From: Leucobacter chromiiresistens
GTDB taxonomy: Bacteria > Actinomycetota > Actinomycetes > Actinomycetales > Microbacteriaceae
NCBI RefSeq assembly: GCF_900102345.1
Contig: NZ_FNKB01000001.1
Location: forward strand, 1,984,001 to 2,048,000
Direction: 5' to 3'
DNA length: 64,000 nt
Both the position numbers and the translations under genes were made by a program. The notes below the pieces were generated by a model. The model ran no database searches. It saw only the letters and a list, made by a program, of their open reading frames with translations, and was not told where the DNA came from. Shown piece by piece: positions 16,831 to 28,944 of this stretch (position 1 is its first letter; each line of letters starts with the position of its first letter).

Positions 16831-18237
16831 ATGACCGACGAGCAGCAGACATTCGAGGCGGCGCTCCGCGACGCCGCGCAGGCCGGTCAGGAGCGCACGC
16901 TCGACGACCTGCAGCGACTGGTGCGCATCCCGTCGGTCTCGTGGCCGGCCTTCGACCCGGCGCACGTCGCCGAGAGCGCCGAGGCCGTGGCGGCGCTGCT
17001 GCGCGACATCGGCATCTTCGACGTCGTCGAGGTGCGCCGAGCCCCGATCGAGGGCGGTGACGCACTGGGGCAGCCCGCCGTCGTGGCGCGACGCGAGGCT
17101 CGCGGCGGTCGGCCCACGGTGCTGCTCTACGCCCACCACGATGTGCAGCCGCCTGGCAACGACGACGACTGGGAGTCCGCGCCGTTCGAGCCGACGCTCC
17201 GCAACGGTCGCCTGTACGGACGGGGCGCCGCCGACGACAAGGCCGGCGTCATGGCGCACATCGGCGCCATTCGCGCGCTCGTCGCCGCCGCCGAGGCGCA
17301 GGGACGCGAGCTCGACCTCGGCATCGCCCTCTTCATCGAGGGCGAGGAGGAGTGGGCGTCGCAGTCGTTCGGCAACTTCCTGCGCGAGAACCGCGAGGTG
17401 CTCGCCGCGGATGCGATCATCGTCGCCGACTCGAGCAACTGGGACGAGGAGACGCCGGCGCTGACCGTGGCGCTGCGCGGCGCGGTGGCGTGCAACGTGC
17501 GCGTGGAAACGCTCGACCGCGCCTCGCACTCGGGCATGTTCGGGGGAGCGGTGCCCGACGCGATGCTCGCCGCCGTGCGGCTGCTCGACACGCTCTGGGA
17601 CGCGGACGGCGCTGTGGCGGTCGAGGGGTTCGGGTCGGTCGAGATGGAGGTGCCCGAGTACGACGAGGATCGCCTGCGCGCAGAGACCGGGCTGCTCGAC
17701 GGCGTGCGCCCGGTGGGGCGCGGCCCGATCCTCTCGCGCCTCTGGGCGCAGCCCGCGATCTCGATCACCGGCATCGACGCCCCCGACATCGCGAACGCGT
17801 CGAACACCCTCATCCCCTCGGTGCGGGTGCGGTTGAGCGCGCGCATCGCGCCCGGGCAGGATCCCGAGGCGGCGTACGCGGCGCTCGCGCAGCACCTGCA
17901 GGATCACGCGCCGTTCGGCGCCCGGGTCGCCGTGGAGGAGCCGGGCCTCGGGCAGGCGTTCCAGGTCGATACCGGCGGCTGGGCGGTCGCGGAGGCGCGC
18001 GGCGCGATGGCCGACGCGTGGGAGCGGCAGCCGGTCGACATCGGGGTCGGGGGATCGATCCCGTTCATCGCCGATCTCGTCGACGAGTTCCCGGAGGCGC
18101 AGATCCTCGTCACGGGCGTCGAGGATCCCGACGGGCGCGCCCACAGCCCGAACGAATCGCTCCACCTGGAGTCGTTCCGCAAGGCCCTGCTCGCGGAGGC
18201 CCTGTTCCTCGCGCGACTCGATCGCCGAGCGGGCTGA
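16831..18237 (+). CDS. M20-family metallopeptidase (dipeptidase)
   Basis: 468 aa. The ATG at 16831 follows a GGGAAGGCAGG ribosome binding site. Metal-binding motifs of the M20 family are intact: LLYAHHDVQPPG (His and catalytic Asp), GRGAADDKAGVMAH (bridging Asp), and FIEGEEEWAS (catalytic Glu and metal Glu). The lid/dimerisation domain starts near ALTVALRGAVACNV, and the last metal His is in DGRAHSPNESLHLE. Family members hydrolyse dipeptides or acylated amino acids in the cytoplasm using two zinc ions. Substrate not determined. Confidence 0.9.
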   Translation: MTDEQQTFEAALRDAAQAGQERTLDDLQRLVRIPSVSWPAFDPAHVAESAEAVAALLRDIGIFDVVEVRRAPIEGGDALGQPAVVARREARGGRPTVLLYAHHDVQPPGNDDDWESAPFEPTLRNGRLYGRGAADDKAGVMAHIGAIRALVAAAEAQGRELDLGIALFIEGEEEWASQSFGNFLRENREVLAADAIIVADSSNWDEETPALTVALRGAVACNVRVETLDRASHSGMFGGAVPDAMLAAVRLLDTLWDADGAVAVEGFGSVEMEVPEYDEDRLRAETGLLDGVRPVGRGPILSRLWAQPAISITGIDAPDIANASNTLIPSVRVRLSARIAPGQDPEAAYAALAQHLQDHAPFGARVAVEEPGLGQAFQVDTGGWAVAEARGAMADAWERQPVDIGVGGSIPFIADLVDEFPEAQILVTGVEDPDGRAHSPNESLHLESFRKALLAEALFLARLDRRAG

Positions 18238-18281
18238 CGCACCGCTCCGCACGACCTCGGCACTTCGGGTGCGCGCTTCCG

Positions 18282-18779
18282 TCAGTGCTTGTGCGCGGGG
18301 GGCGGCGGCGTGGCGCCCGGATCGCTCGACGTCGCATCGCCGGTCGCCGGAGCGACGGGCGCCGCAGGGCCCTCGGGCGCGGTCGGCGACGCGCCGGGCT
18401 CCTGCGCGACCTGAGCGCGGAGCAGGTCCCGGATCTCGCCGAGCAGATCGACATCGCTCGGGCCGGTCGGCGCCTCGGCCACCTTCGGCCGGAGCTTGTT
18501 CATCGGCAGCACGAAGACGAAGTACACGACGGCGGCGACGATGACGAAGTTGATGATCGCGCCGATCACCGCGCCGAACGCGATCTCTCCGCCGCGCGGC
18601 AGGGCGACGACCAGAGCGCCGTCGAGCGAATCGGCGTCGAACGCCTGGCCGACGATCGGGTTGATGAGCGAATCGACGATGCGCTGCACCACGGCGTTGA
18701 ACGCGGCGCCGATGACGACGGCGACCGCGAGCTCGATCACGTTCCCCCGCAGGATGAACGCCTTGAATCCACTCAGCAT
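18282..18779 (-). CDS. mscL: Large-conductance mechanosensitive channel
   Basis: 165 aa; GGGAGAG precedes the ATG at 18779. Starts with GFKAFILRGNVIELAVAVVIGAAFNAVVQRIVDSLINPIVG, the conserved N-terminal amphipathic helix and first pore helix of MscL, and the second helix is INFVIVAAVVYFVFVLPMNKL. The pentameric channel opens under high membrane tension to release solutes in osmotic downshock. The C-terminal 55 residues after the LLGEIRDLL helix form an unusually long Pro/Ala/Thr tail compared with the roughly 136-aa Escherichia coli protein. Confidence 0.92.
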   Translation of the reverse strand: MLSGFKAFILRGNVIELAVAVVIGAAFNAVVQRIVDSLINPIVGQAFDADSLDGALVVALPRGGEIAFGAVIGAIINFVIVAAVVYFVFVLPMNKLRPKVAEAPTGPSDVDLLGEIRDLLRAQVAQEPGASPTAPEGPAAPVAPATGDATSSDPGATPPPPAHKH

Positions 18780-18817
18780 GTGTGCTCTCCCTCTTCGCGA
18801 CTGAGCTTCCACGTTAG

Positions 18818-21592
<2,775 letters not shown>

Positions 21593-21664
21593 CGCGGGCG
21601 CTCGCCCGATGCGCGATTCGTCCCGGTTCCGACGGCCGACCCCGATACCGGCATGCCTCGCCCG

Positions 21665-21670
21665 TAGACT
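21665..21670 (+). promoter_or_regulatory. Candidate -10 box of thrC
   Basis: TAGACT, 28 nt before the GTG start, which here is preceded by its own ribosome binding site (TAAGGAG), so a short leader is expected. Confidence 0.35.
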
Positions 21671-21698
21671 GGTGCATCTACGACCGTAAGGAGTATCG

Positions 21699-23153
21699 GT
21701 GAAGTACATCTCGACCCGCGGCGGCATGGAGCCGGCACCGTACAGCGCGATCCTGCTCGAAGGGCTGGCGACCGACGGCGGGCTCGTCGTTCCCGAGACA
21801 CTGCCCCGCGTGACGGCCGACGAGATCGAGTCGTGGCGACGGCTCGACTACCCCGAGCTCGCCGCCGAGGTGCTCAGCCGCTTCGCCACCGACATTCCGC
21901 GCGCCGATCTCGAGCGCATGTGTCGCGACGCGTACCGAGCCGACCTCTTCGTGGCCGAGGAGATCGTTCCGCTCACGCCGATCGACGACGAGATCACGCT
22001 CGTGGGCCTCTCGGAGGGGCCGACCCTCGCGTTCAAGGACATGGCGATGCAGTTCCTCGGCCAGGCGCTCGAGTACGTGCTCGCGCGCAGCGATCGCGCG
22101 CTGAACATCCTCGGAGCGACCTCGGGCGACACCGGCTCCGCCGCGGAGTACGCCCTCCGCGGCAAGGAGGGGATCGCGGTGTTCATGCTGTCGCCGCAGG
22201 GCCGCATGAGCGCGTTCCAGCGCGCGCAGATGTACTCGCTCGAAGACGAGAACATCCACAACATCGCCGTGGCGGGGGTGTTCGACGACTGCCAGAACCT
22301 CGTGAAGGCGCTCTCGAGCGACCTGGAGTTCAAGCGCGCGCATCACCTCGGCACGGTGAACTCGATCAACCTCGGGCGCATCACCGCTCAGATCGTCTAC
22401 TACTTCTGGGCGTGGCTGCGGGCGACCGACGGCGTCGCGGCCGACGAGCGCGCGGCGTACGAGGTCTCGGTGACGGTGCCGTCGGGCAACTTCGGCAACA
22501 TCCTCTCCGGCCACCTCGCGAAGGCGATGGGCCTGCCGCTGCGCAAGCTCGTGCTCGCCGCGAACGAGAACAACGTGCTCGACCACTTCTTCCGCACCGG
22601 GGTCTACACGCCGCGCAGCGCCGCCGAGACGCATGCGACGTCGAGCCCGTCGATGGACATCTCGAAGGCATCGAACCTCGAGCGGTTCGTCTACGACCTC
22701 GTCGGCCAGGATCCGCAGCGCCTCGCCGCGGCGTGGCGGGAACTCGACGAGACGGGGAGCATCGACCTCTCGACCGAGCTGGCGCGCTTCGGGGCGGAGT
22801 ACGGGCTGCGCAGCGGTTCGAGCACGCACGCGGATCGCGTCGAGACGATCCGCTCGGTGCACGAGCGCAGCGGACGGCTGATCGACCCGCACACCGCCGA
22901 CGGAGTGAAGGTCGCGCGGGAGTACGTCGAGCCCGGAGTGCCGATGCTGGTGCTCGAGACCGCGAAGCCCGAGAAGTTCCCCGACATCGTCTTCGAGGCG
23001 ACGGGGAAGCGGTTGGGCATCCCCGAGCAGCTGACCGGGCTGCTCGAGCGCGCCCAGCGCGTGACCGAGATGGCGGACGACGCGGATGAGCTGCGCGCCT
23101 TCATCTCGGCGCGCGCCGTGCATCGCGACTCCGCGCAGCACGACCAGAACTGA
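21699..23153 (+). CDS. thrC: Threonine synthase
   Basis: 484 aa, GTG start with TAAGGAG at a good distance. PLP-dependent fold-type II enzyme: the PLP lysine is Lys113 in GPTLAFKDMAMQFLG, and the phosphate-binding region follows in ATSGDTGSAAEYALRG. The N-terminal YISTRGG and late VPSGNFGNILSGHLAKAMGLP are typical of the long bacterial/fungal ThrC type. Converts O-phosphohomoserine to threonine, the last step of threonine synthesis. It is not next to hom or thrB here. The permease gene 20 nt downstream may be cotranscribed. Confidence 0.95.
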   Translation: MKYISTRGGMEPAPYSAILLEGLATDGGLVVPETLPRVTADEIESWRRLDYPELAAEVLSRFATDIPRADLERMCRDAYRADLFVAEEIVPLTPIDDEITLVGLSEGPTLAFKDMAMQFLGQALEYVLARSDRALNILGATSGDTGSAAEYALRGKEGIAVFMLSPQGRMSAFQRAQMYSLEDENIHNIAVAGVFDDCQNLVKALSSDLEFKRAHHLGTVNSINLGRITAQIVYYFWAWLRATDGVAADERAAYEVSVTVPSGNFGNILSGHLAKAMGLPLRKLVLAANENNVLDHFFRTGVYTPRSAAETHATSSPSMDISKASNLERFVYDLVGQDPQRLAAAWRELDETGSIDLSTELARFGAEYGLRSGSSTHADRVETIRSVHERSGRLIDPHTADGVKVAREYVEPGVPMLVLETAKPEKFPDIVFEATGKRLGIPEQLTGLLERAQRVTEMADDADELRAFISARAVHRDSAQHDQN

Positions 23154-23173
23154 TCGAACGAAGGGGAGTGCGA

Positions 23174-24340
23174 ATGCTCGGATGGGGCGCGAAGCGCGAG
23201 ATCGACGAACGGCTCACGCGCATGGAGCTCGGCATCGATCGGCGGTCGTCGGGGCCGAGAACGGTGCGCTCCGCATGGAGCGACGGGTTCGGCCTGCTGG
23301 CGACGCGGTCGCTGCAGATCATCGTGGTCGTGATCCTCGCCGGCGGCATCATCTGGGGTATGCGGGCGCTCACCACGGTGGTGATCCCGATTCTGCTCGC
23401 CCTGATCTTCGCGAGCACATTCGCTCCGGTGACGGGCTGGCTGCGTCGGCGCAACGTGCCCTCCGCGCTGTCGGCCGTGATCGTGCTGCTCGGCATCGTC
23501 GTGCTGCTCTCGGCGATCGGCTGGCTGATCGTCTGGGCGGTGCGCGATCAGTGGGACGACCTCTCGTCGCAGGCGGAGGACGGGTTCGCGCAGGTCGTCG
23601 AGTGGTCGCGCACGCTGCCGTTCATGCCCGACGATTCGCAGCTGCACGAGTGGGGCGATCAGGCGCTCGACTTCATCACGAGCGCGCAGTTCGGCTCGGG
23701 CGCGCTCGCCGGCGTGGGGGCGCTCACCAGCTTCATCACGGGCTTCGTGCTCATGGTGGTCGTGCTGTTCTTCTTCCTGAAGGACGGCCCCGCGATCTGG
23801 CGCTTCCTGCTGCGCCCCTTCCAGGGCGAGGGCCTGCGCCGCGCGGAGCGCGCCGGAGCGAAGACCGTGTCGACGCTCGGCTCGTACGTGCGCGGCACAG
23901 CGGGCGTGGCGGCCGTGGATGCGGTCGGCATCGGTCTCGGCCTCGTGATCCTGCAGGTGCCGCTGGCCCTGCCGCTCGCGGTGCTCGTGTTCGTGCTCGC
24001 GTTCATCCCCATCGTCGGCGCGACGGTGGCCGGCATTCTCGCGGCGCTCGTCGCGCTGGTCTCCAACGGGCTCGTGAACGCGCTGATCGTCGTCGGCGTG
24101 GTGATCCTGGTCAATCAGCTCGAGGGCAACTTCCTGCAGCCGGTGCTGATGGGCCGGGCGCTGAAGCTGCACTCGCTCGTGATCCTGCTCGCGCTGACGG
24201 TGGGCACCGTGCTCAGCGGCATCCTGGGCGCCGTGCTCGCGGTGCCGCTCGCCGCAGTGGCGTGGGGCATCGTCAAGGTGTGGGACGGGGCCGATACGCC
24301 TGCGAAGTGGGCGCGGCCGCATCGCACCGCAGACTTCTGA
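23174..24340 (+). CDS. AI-2E family transporter
   Basis: 388 aa from the ATG at 23174; a GTG two codons earlier (23168) would leave no room for the AAGGGGAG ribosome binding site. Polytopic membrane protein with the AI-2E/PerM pattern: early LTTVVIPILLALIFASTFAPVTGWLRRRNVP, a periplasmic or cytoplasmic soluble stretch, then FFFLKDGPAIWRFLLRPF and the late IPIVGATVAGILAALVAL...NQLEGNFLQPVLMGRALKLHSLVILL. Family members export signals or ions (TqsA exports AI-2, others are Na+/H+ antiporters). The substrate cannot be read from sequence. Confidence 0.88.
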   Translation: MLGWGAKREIDERLTRMELGIDRRSSGPRTVRSAWSDGFGLLATRSLQIIVVVILAGGIIWGMRALTTVVIPILLALIFASTFAPVTGWLRRRNVPSALSAVIVLLGIVVLLSAIGWLIVWAVRDQWDDLSSQAEDGFAQVVEWSRTLPFMPDDSQLHEWGDQALDFITSAQFGSGALAGVGALTSFITGFVLMVVVLFFFLKDGPAIWRFLLRPFQGEGLRRAERAGAKTVSTLGSYVRGTAGVAAVDAVGIGLGLVILQVPLALPLAVLVFVLAFIPIVGATVAGILAALVALVSNGLVNALIVVGVVILVNQLEGNFLQPVLMGRALKLHSLVILLALTVGTVLSGILGAVLAVPLAAVAWGIVKVWDGADTPAKWARPHRTADF

Positions 24341-24417
24341 TCGCCGCGGGTGCGTCCTGCGAGAATCGCGCCGAGGCGCGGAATCTCGCGGGACACACCC
24401 GGGCGTCGCGGCCCGAT

Positions 24418-24448
24418 TTGGCTCGGGGCGCGCACCTGTGTTTATATA
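24418..24448 (+). promoter_or_regulatory. Candidate promoter of tRNA-Glu
   Basis: TTGGCT at 24418-24423 and the AT-rich TTATAT at 24442-24447 with an 18-nt spacer, about 50 nt before the tRNA gene. The AT-rich run 24441-24450 stands out in this GC-rich region. Confidence 0.4.
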
Positions 24449-24498
24449 TATGAGTTGCCAGCGCAGCGGGGAAGCCCGGGAAGCAGGCAGCAGCGTTC

Positions 24499-24571
24499 GG
24501 CCCCATCGTATAGCGGCCTAGTACGCCGCCCTCTCACGGCGGTAACGCGGGTTCGAATCCCGCTGGGGTCA
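24499..24571 (+). tRNA. tRNA-Glu (anticodon CTC)
   Basis: A 73-nt cloverleaf: acceptor arms 24499-24505 and 24564-24570 pair with one G-U, the anticodon stem CCGCC/GGCGG closes loop CTCTCAC with anticodon CTC (reads GAG), and the T-arm holds GTTCGAATC. The 3' CCA is not encoded. It lies in the 385-nt gap between the AI-2E gene and leuB; the rest of that gap shows only the candidate promoter and a leuB leader. Confidence 0.95.
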
Positions 24572-24725
24572 CCGAATGCAGAAGCCTCACCCTCGGGTGG
24601 GGCTTCTCGCGTTTCCGGGCTCGGCGCGGCGCCGTTCGGCGGGCGTCGGTCGGGGCCGCGACTCGGGTCGCGGGGTGCGCCCGCAGTATGCTGGAGGGGT
24701 TGTCCAGCACACGAAGGAGCGTCAC

Positions 24726-25790
24726 GTGACCCGAACCATCAAGCTCGCCGTCATCCCGGGCGACGGGATCGGCCCCGAGGTCATCGCGCAGGCGAATCGC
24801 GTGCTCGACGCAGTGCTCCACGGCGGCGACGTCGTGCTCGACCGCACCGAGTTCTCGCTCGGCGCCGAGCGCTTCCTCGCGACGGGGGAGACGCTCCCCG
24901 AGGCGGAGCAGGCGGCGATCGCGGAGCACGACGCGATCCTCTTCGGCGCCGTCGGCGGCGTTCCCGGCGACCCGCGCCTCGCGCAGGCCAACATCGAGCG
25001 CGGGCTCCTGCTGAAGCTCCGCTTCGATTTCGAGCACTACGCGAACGTGCGGCCCTGCACGCTCTTCCCGGGCGTCGCCTCGACCCTCGCGAACCCCGGC
25101 CCCGTCGACTTCGTCGTGGTGCGCGAGGGCACGGAGGGCCCGTACGCCGGCAACGGCGGCCGCCTGCGCCCGGGAACGCACGCCGAGGTGGCGACCGAGG
25201 TGTCGGTGAACACGGCGTACGGCATCGAGCGGGTCGTGCGCTACGCCTTCGAGACGGCGCTCGCGCGGCCGCGGAGGAAGCTCACCTGGGTGCACAAGAC
25301 GAACGTGCTCGTGCACGCCGGCGCCACCTGGCAGCGCATCGTGCGGGCGGTCGCGGAGGAGTACCCGGAGGTGGCGGTCGACTACATGCACGTCGACGCC
25401 GCCACCATCTTCATTGTGCAGGACCCGTCGCGGTTCGACGTCCTCGTGACTGATAACCTGTTCGGAGACATCCTCACGGACCTGGCCGGCGCTATCGGCG
25501 GCGGCATCGGGCTCGCGGCCTCCGGCAACATCAATCCCGACGGCACGTTCCCGAGCATGTTCGAGCCCGTCCACGGCTCCGCTCCCGACATCGCCGGGAA
25601 GCAGCTGGCAGACCCGACCGCGGCGATCCTCTCCGCGGGTCTCATGCTCGATCATCTGGGGCTCGTCTCCGACGGCGACCGCGTGCGCGCCGCCGTCCGA
25701 GCCGACCTCGCCTCCCGGGGAGCCGCGCCGCGCTCCACCGGTGAGATCGGCGATGCCGTGATCGCCCGGCTGGCGCCCCGCGGCGCCTGA
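24726..25790 (+). CDS. leuB: 3-isopropylmalate dehydrogenase
   Basis: 354 aa, GTG start with GAAGGAG upstream and a TATGCT -10-like box at 24687-24692. The protein opens with [15 protein letters not shown], and has the substrate arginines in [17 protein letters not shown], the [13 protein letters not shown] loop, the catalytic Lys in TWVHKTNVL, and the metal-binding [13 protein letters not shown] region. Oxidatively decarboxylates 3-isopropylmalate in leucine synthesis using NAD+. First gene of a run with ilvE and an FAH-family gene, so it serves branched-chain amino acid synthesis. Confidence 0.95.
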   Translation: MTRTIKLAVIPGDGIGPEVIAQANRVLDAVLHGGDVVLDRTEFSLGAERFLATGETLPEAEQAAIAEHDAILFGAVGGVPGDPRLAQANIERGLLLKLRFDFEHYANVRPCTLFPGVASTLANPGPVDFVVVREGTEGPYAGNGGRLRPGTHAEVATEVSVNTAYGIERVVRYAFETALARPRRKLTWVHKTNVLVHAGATWQRIVRAVAEEYPEVAVDYMHVDAATIFIVQDPSRFDVLVTDNLFGDILTDLAGAIGGGIGLAASGNINPDGTFPSMFEPVHGSAPDIAGKQLADPTAAILSAGLMLDHLGLVSDGDRVRAAVRADLASRGAAPRSTGEIGDAVIARLAPRGA

Positions 25791-25822
25791 CCGCGCACCC
25801 CACCACGCGAAAGAGAATGGTC

Positions 25823-26932
25823 ATGACCGACTTGCAGTTCACCCGCACCGAGGCGCAGCGCCTCTCCGACGCCGAGCGCGAGGCGATCCTGCGCGACCCC
25901 GGCTTCGGCAACCACTTCACCGATCACATGATCTCCATCGTCTGGACGAAGGACGCCGGGTGGCACGACGCCGCGGTGCTGCCGTACGGGCCGATCCCCA
26001 TGGACCCGGCCTCCTCCGTGCTGCACTACGGCCAGGAGATCTTCGAGGGACTGAAGGCGTACCGCCGACCCGACGGCTCCGTCGTCACCTTCCGCCCCGA
26101 CGCCAACGCGCGCCGGCTGAACGATTCGGCGCGCCGGCTGGCGCTCCCCGAGATCCCCGAGGAGCTGTTCGTCGCGGCGATCGACGCGCTCGTCTCCGCC
26201 GACGCCGCGTGGGTGCCCAGCGGCGAGGACCAGAGCCTGTACCTGCGCCCGTTCCTCATCGCCGACGAGAGCTTCCTCGGGGTGCGCGCCGCTGAGCGGG
26301 CGCGCTTCCTCATCATCGCGAGCCCGGCCGGCCCGTACTTCACGGGCGGGGTGAAGCCGGTCTCGATCTGGCTCTCCGACGAGCACTCCCGTGCGGGGCG
26401 CGGAGGCACCGGCGCGGCGAAGTGCGGCGGCAATTACGCCGCGTCGCTGCTGCCGCAGCAGGTGGCGGCCGAGAACGGATGCCAGCAGGTGCTGTTCACG
26501 GACTCGGCGACCGACGACACGATCGACGAGCTCGGCGGCATGAACCTCTTCCTAGTGCGCTCGGATGGCACGCTCGTCACCCCGCGCCTCAACGGGAACA
26601 TCCTCGACGGCATCACCCGGCGCAGCCTCATCCAGCTGGCGCGCGACCGGGGTCACGCGGTCGAGGAGCGCGAGGTGACGGTGTCGGAGTGGCGCGAGGG
26701 CGTCGAGCAGGGGACGATCGCCGAGGCCTTCGCGTGCGGCACCGCGGCCGTCATCACGCCGATCCGCCGCCTCAAGGGCGTCGGACTCGACATCGACTTC
26801 GGCGATCGCGCGCCGGGGAGGCTGACCATGTCGCTTCGAGAGGAGCTCACCGGCATCCAGTTCGGAGCCGGCGAGGATCGCCACGGCTGGCTGCACGTGG
26901 TCGTGCCGGCGACCGAGGGGGCCGCCCGATGA
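25823..26932 (+). CDS. ilvE: Branched-chain-amino-acid aminotransferase
   Basis: 369 aa from the ATG at 25823; another ATG at 25817 is in frame but too close to the AAAGAGA ribosome binding site. Fold-type IV PLP enzyme: PLP lysine Lys200 in GTGAAKCGGNYAAS, HYGQEIFEGLKAYRR near residue 70, and ELGGMNLF plus GTAAVITPI for the phosphate and substrate. Performs the last step of leucine, isoleucine and valine synthesis. Its stop overlaps the following gene (ATGA). Confidence 0.94.
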   Translation: MTDLQFTRTEAQRLSDAEREAILRDPGFGNHFTDHMISIVWTKDAGWHDAAVLPYGPIPMDPASSVLHYGQEIFEGLKAYRRPDGSVVTFRPDANARRLNDSARRLALPEIPEELFVAAIDALVSADAAWVPSGEDQSLYLRPFLIADESFLGVRAAERARFLIIASPAGPYFTGGVKPVSIWLSDEHSRAGRGGTGAAKCGGNYAASLLPQQVAAENGCQQVLFTDSATDDTIDELGGMNLFLVRSDGTLVTPRLNGNILDGITRRSLIQLARDRGHAVEEREVTVSEWREGVEQGTIAEAFACGTAAVITPIRRLKGVGLDIDFGDRAPGRLTMSLREELTGIQFGAGEDRHGWLHVVVPATEGAAR

Positions 26933-27723
26933 AGGTGGCGCGCTTTCGAGTCGACGATGAGATCGCCTTCGGCGTGCTCGACCAGGCCGAGGACTGTTCG
27001 GGGGTCGAGATCGTCGAGCTCGCAGGCGACCCGATGGTCGCGGGGTACGCGACGACCGGTCGCCGCTTCGCGTTCACCGATGTGCAGCTGCTCGCCCCGG
27101 TGATCCCGCGCTCCAAGATCGTCTGCGTCGGCAAGAACTACGCCGACCACGTCGCGGAGATGCAGCACGTGACCGGCATCGACGGCGGCGCTCCGGAGGA
27201 GCCCCTGCTCTTCCTGAAGCCGAACACGGCGATCATCGGCCCGGGCGACGCCATCGTGCGGCCGGCGATCTCCGACCGGGTGGAGCACGAGGGCGAACTC
27301 GCCATCGTCATCGGCGCCCTCGCGAAGAACGTCGCGGAGGACGAGGCGCTGAAGTACGTCTTCGGCTTCACGTGCGCCAACGACGTCACCGCGCGCGACC
27401 TGCAGATCAAGGACGGCCAGTGGGCTCGCGGCAAGGGCTTCGACACCTTCTGCCCGCTCGGCCCGGTCATCGAGACCGATCCCGACCTCTCCGACGCCCG
27501 CGTCGTCACCCGCGTGAACGGGGAGGTGCGGCAGGACGGGCGCACCTCCCAGCTCATCCACTCGCTCGCCCGCATCGTCTCGTACGCCTCGGAGGCGTTC
27601 ACGCTGCTGCCGGGCGACGTGATCCTCACCGGCACGCCCGCGGGAGTCGGCCTCCTCGAGGCCGGTGACACCGTCGAGGTGGAGGTCGAGGGCATCGGCA
27701 TCCTCCGCAATCGCGTCGTATGA
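26929..27723 (+). CDS. Fumarylacetoacetate hydrolase family protein
   Basis: 264 aa, start in the ATGA overlap with ilvE. FAH fold: KIVCVGKNYADHVAEM, LFLKPNTAIIGPGDAIV, the metal-binding EHEGELAIVIG (Glu121, Glu123), and FTCANDVTARDLQ with the metal Asp. Family members cleave or decarboxylate acylpyruvates and oxaloacetate using Mg2+. The conserved position after leuB-ilvE suggests a housekeeping clean-up role (for example acylpyruvate or oxaloacetate removal) rather than aromatic degradation. Confidence 0.85.
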   Translation: MKVARFRVDDEIAFGVLDQAEDCSGVEIVELAGDPMVAGYATTGRRFAFTDVQLLAPVIPRSKIVCVGKNYADHVAEMQHVTGIDGGAPEEPLLFLKPNTAIIGPGDAIVRPAISDRVEHEGELAIVIGALAKNVAEDEALKYVFGFTCANDVTARDLQIKDGQWARGKGFDTFCPLGPVIETDPDLSDARVVTRVNGEVRQDGRTSQLIHSLARIVSYASEAFTLLPGDVILTGTPAGVGLLEAGDTVEVEVEGIGILRNRVV

Positions 27724-27780
27724 AGCGGCGTTGCGCGCTGTGACACACTAGAGTTCCCCGACGAAGGAGCAGGTGCTGAC

Positions 27781-28878
27781 ATGGCCCGATCCCTCCCCGC
27801 CCCTCCGCGCTTCGGCATCGAGGAGGAGTACCTCCTGCTCGACGCCGAGACGGGCCTGCCGTGCGATCGCGTCGACGACATCATCGCCGCGATCCCCGGG
27901 CAGCTCGCCGAGCACGAGTTCTTCCACAGCCAGCTGGAGACGGCGACGCCGATCTGCGAGCGGGGCCCCGAGGCGCTCGAGGCGCTCTCGGGGTTCCGGT
28001 CCGCCGCTGCGCGGGCGGCGGACAGGCTCGGCGTCGTGGTGGCGGGCACGGGGCTGCCGCCGGTCGGGGGCGACATCGCCGGTACGCGGGTGGCGAACCC
28101 GCGCTACGACGAGATCGAGCAGACGATGCGCGGCATGGTGACGCGCTACTACTCGACGGGCACTCATGTGCACATCGAGATGCCGTCGCGCGAGGCGGGA
28201 GTCGAGGCGATGGCGCGGATCGCGCCGTGGTCGCCCGTGCTCGTCGCCCTGACGGCGAACTCGCCGCTCTGGATGGGCGAGGACACGGGGTACGCCGACT
28301 GGCGGTACATGTCGATGCAGCAGTGGGCGACCGCCGGGTACCCGCCGCGGTTCGAGAGCGTCGCGGAGTACGACGGCGTGATCGACGACCTCGTGCGCTC
28401 GGGGGCGCTGCTCGACGGCGGCCTCGTGAACTGGTCGATCCGTCTCTCGGAGAAGTATCCGACGATTGAGGCGCGGCTCGCGGATGCGCAGGTCGACCCC
28501 CGGGACGCGGTGGCGTACGGCCTGCTGTTCCGGGCGCTCGCAGCTCGTGCGCTGCGCGACACCGCGGACGGGGCGGCCTCCACGCCCTGGCAGCGCGACG
28601 TCGTGCGCGGCGCGCACTGGGTCGCCGCACGCAACGGGCTCGGATCGACGCTCGTCGACCCGCAGCTCGGCGAGCCCACGCCCGCCTTCGACGCCGTCGA
28701 CCGCCTCCTCGAGCACGTCTCCGAGGAGCTCGCGCACGCGGGCGACCTCGACGATGTGCACGCGTTCGTGGAGCGCCGTCGCGGCGACGGCGGAGCCGCC
28801 GAGGTGCAGCGGGAGCGCTGGCGCGCGGGCGGCATCGCGGGGCTGCTCGAGCTCTACCGCAGCGGGCACGGGGCGTAG
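27781..28878 (+). CDS. YbdK-type carboxylate-amine ligase
   Basis: 365 aa, preceded by GAAGGAG and a TAGAGT -10-like box at 27749-27754. The sequence starts RFGIEEEYLLLDAETG and contains QLETATPICE and GTGLPPVGGDIAG, followed by RYYSTGTHVHIEM and VNWSIRLSEKYPTIEAR, all typical of the glutamate-cysteine-ligase-2 family. Members include weak gamma-glutamylcysteine synthetases and ligases of unknown substrate. Actinobacteria normally use mycothiol rather than glutathione, so an alternative amide product is plausible. Confidence 0.85.
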   Translation: MARSLPAPPRFGIEEEYLLLDAETGLPCDRVDDIIAAIPGQLAEHEFFHSQLETATPICERGPEALEALSGFRSAAARAADRLGVVVAGTGLPPVGGDIAGTRVANPRYDEIEQTMRGMVTRYYSTGTHVHIEMPSREAGVEAMARIAPWSPVLVALTANSPLWMGEDTGYADWRYMSMQQWATAGYPPRFESVAEYDGVIDDLVRSGALLDGGLVNWSIRLSEKYPTIEARLADAQVDPRDAVAYGLLFRALAARALRDTADGAASTPWQRDVVRGAHWVAARNGLGSTLVDPQLGEPTPAFDAVDRLLEHVSEELAHAGDLDDVHAFVERRRGDGGAAEVQRERWRAGGIAGLLELYRSGHGA

Positions 28879-28944
28879 CTCCTCCGACGCGGCGCGCCCG
28901 TCGGGTACGCTCGAGGCATCCGAGGCCGCGAGGAGGGGGTCGGG

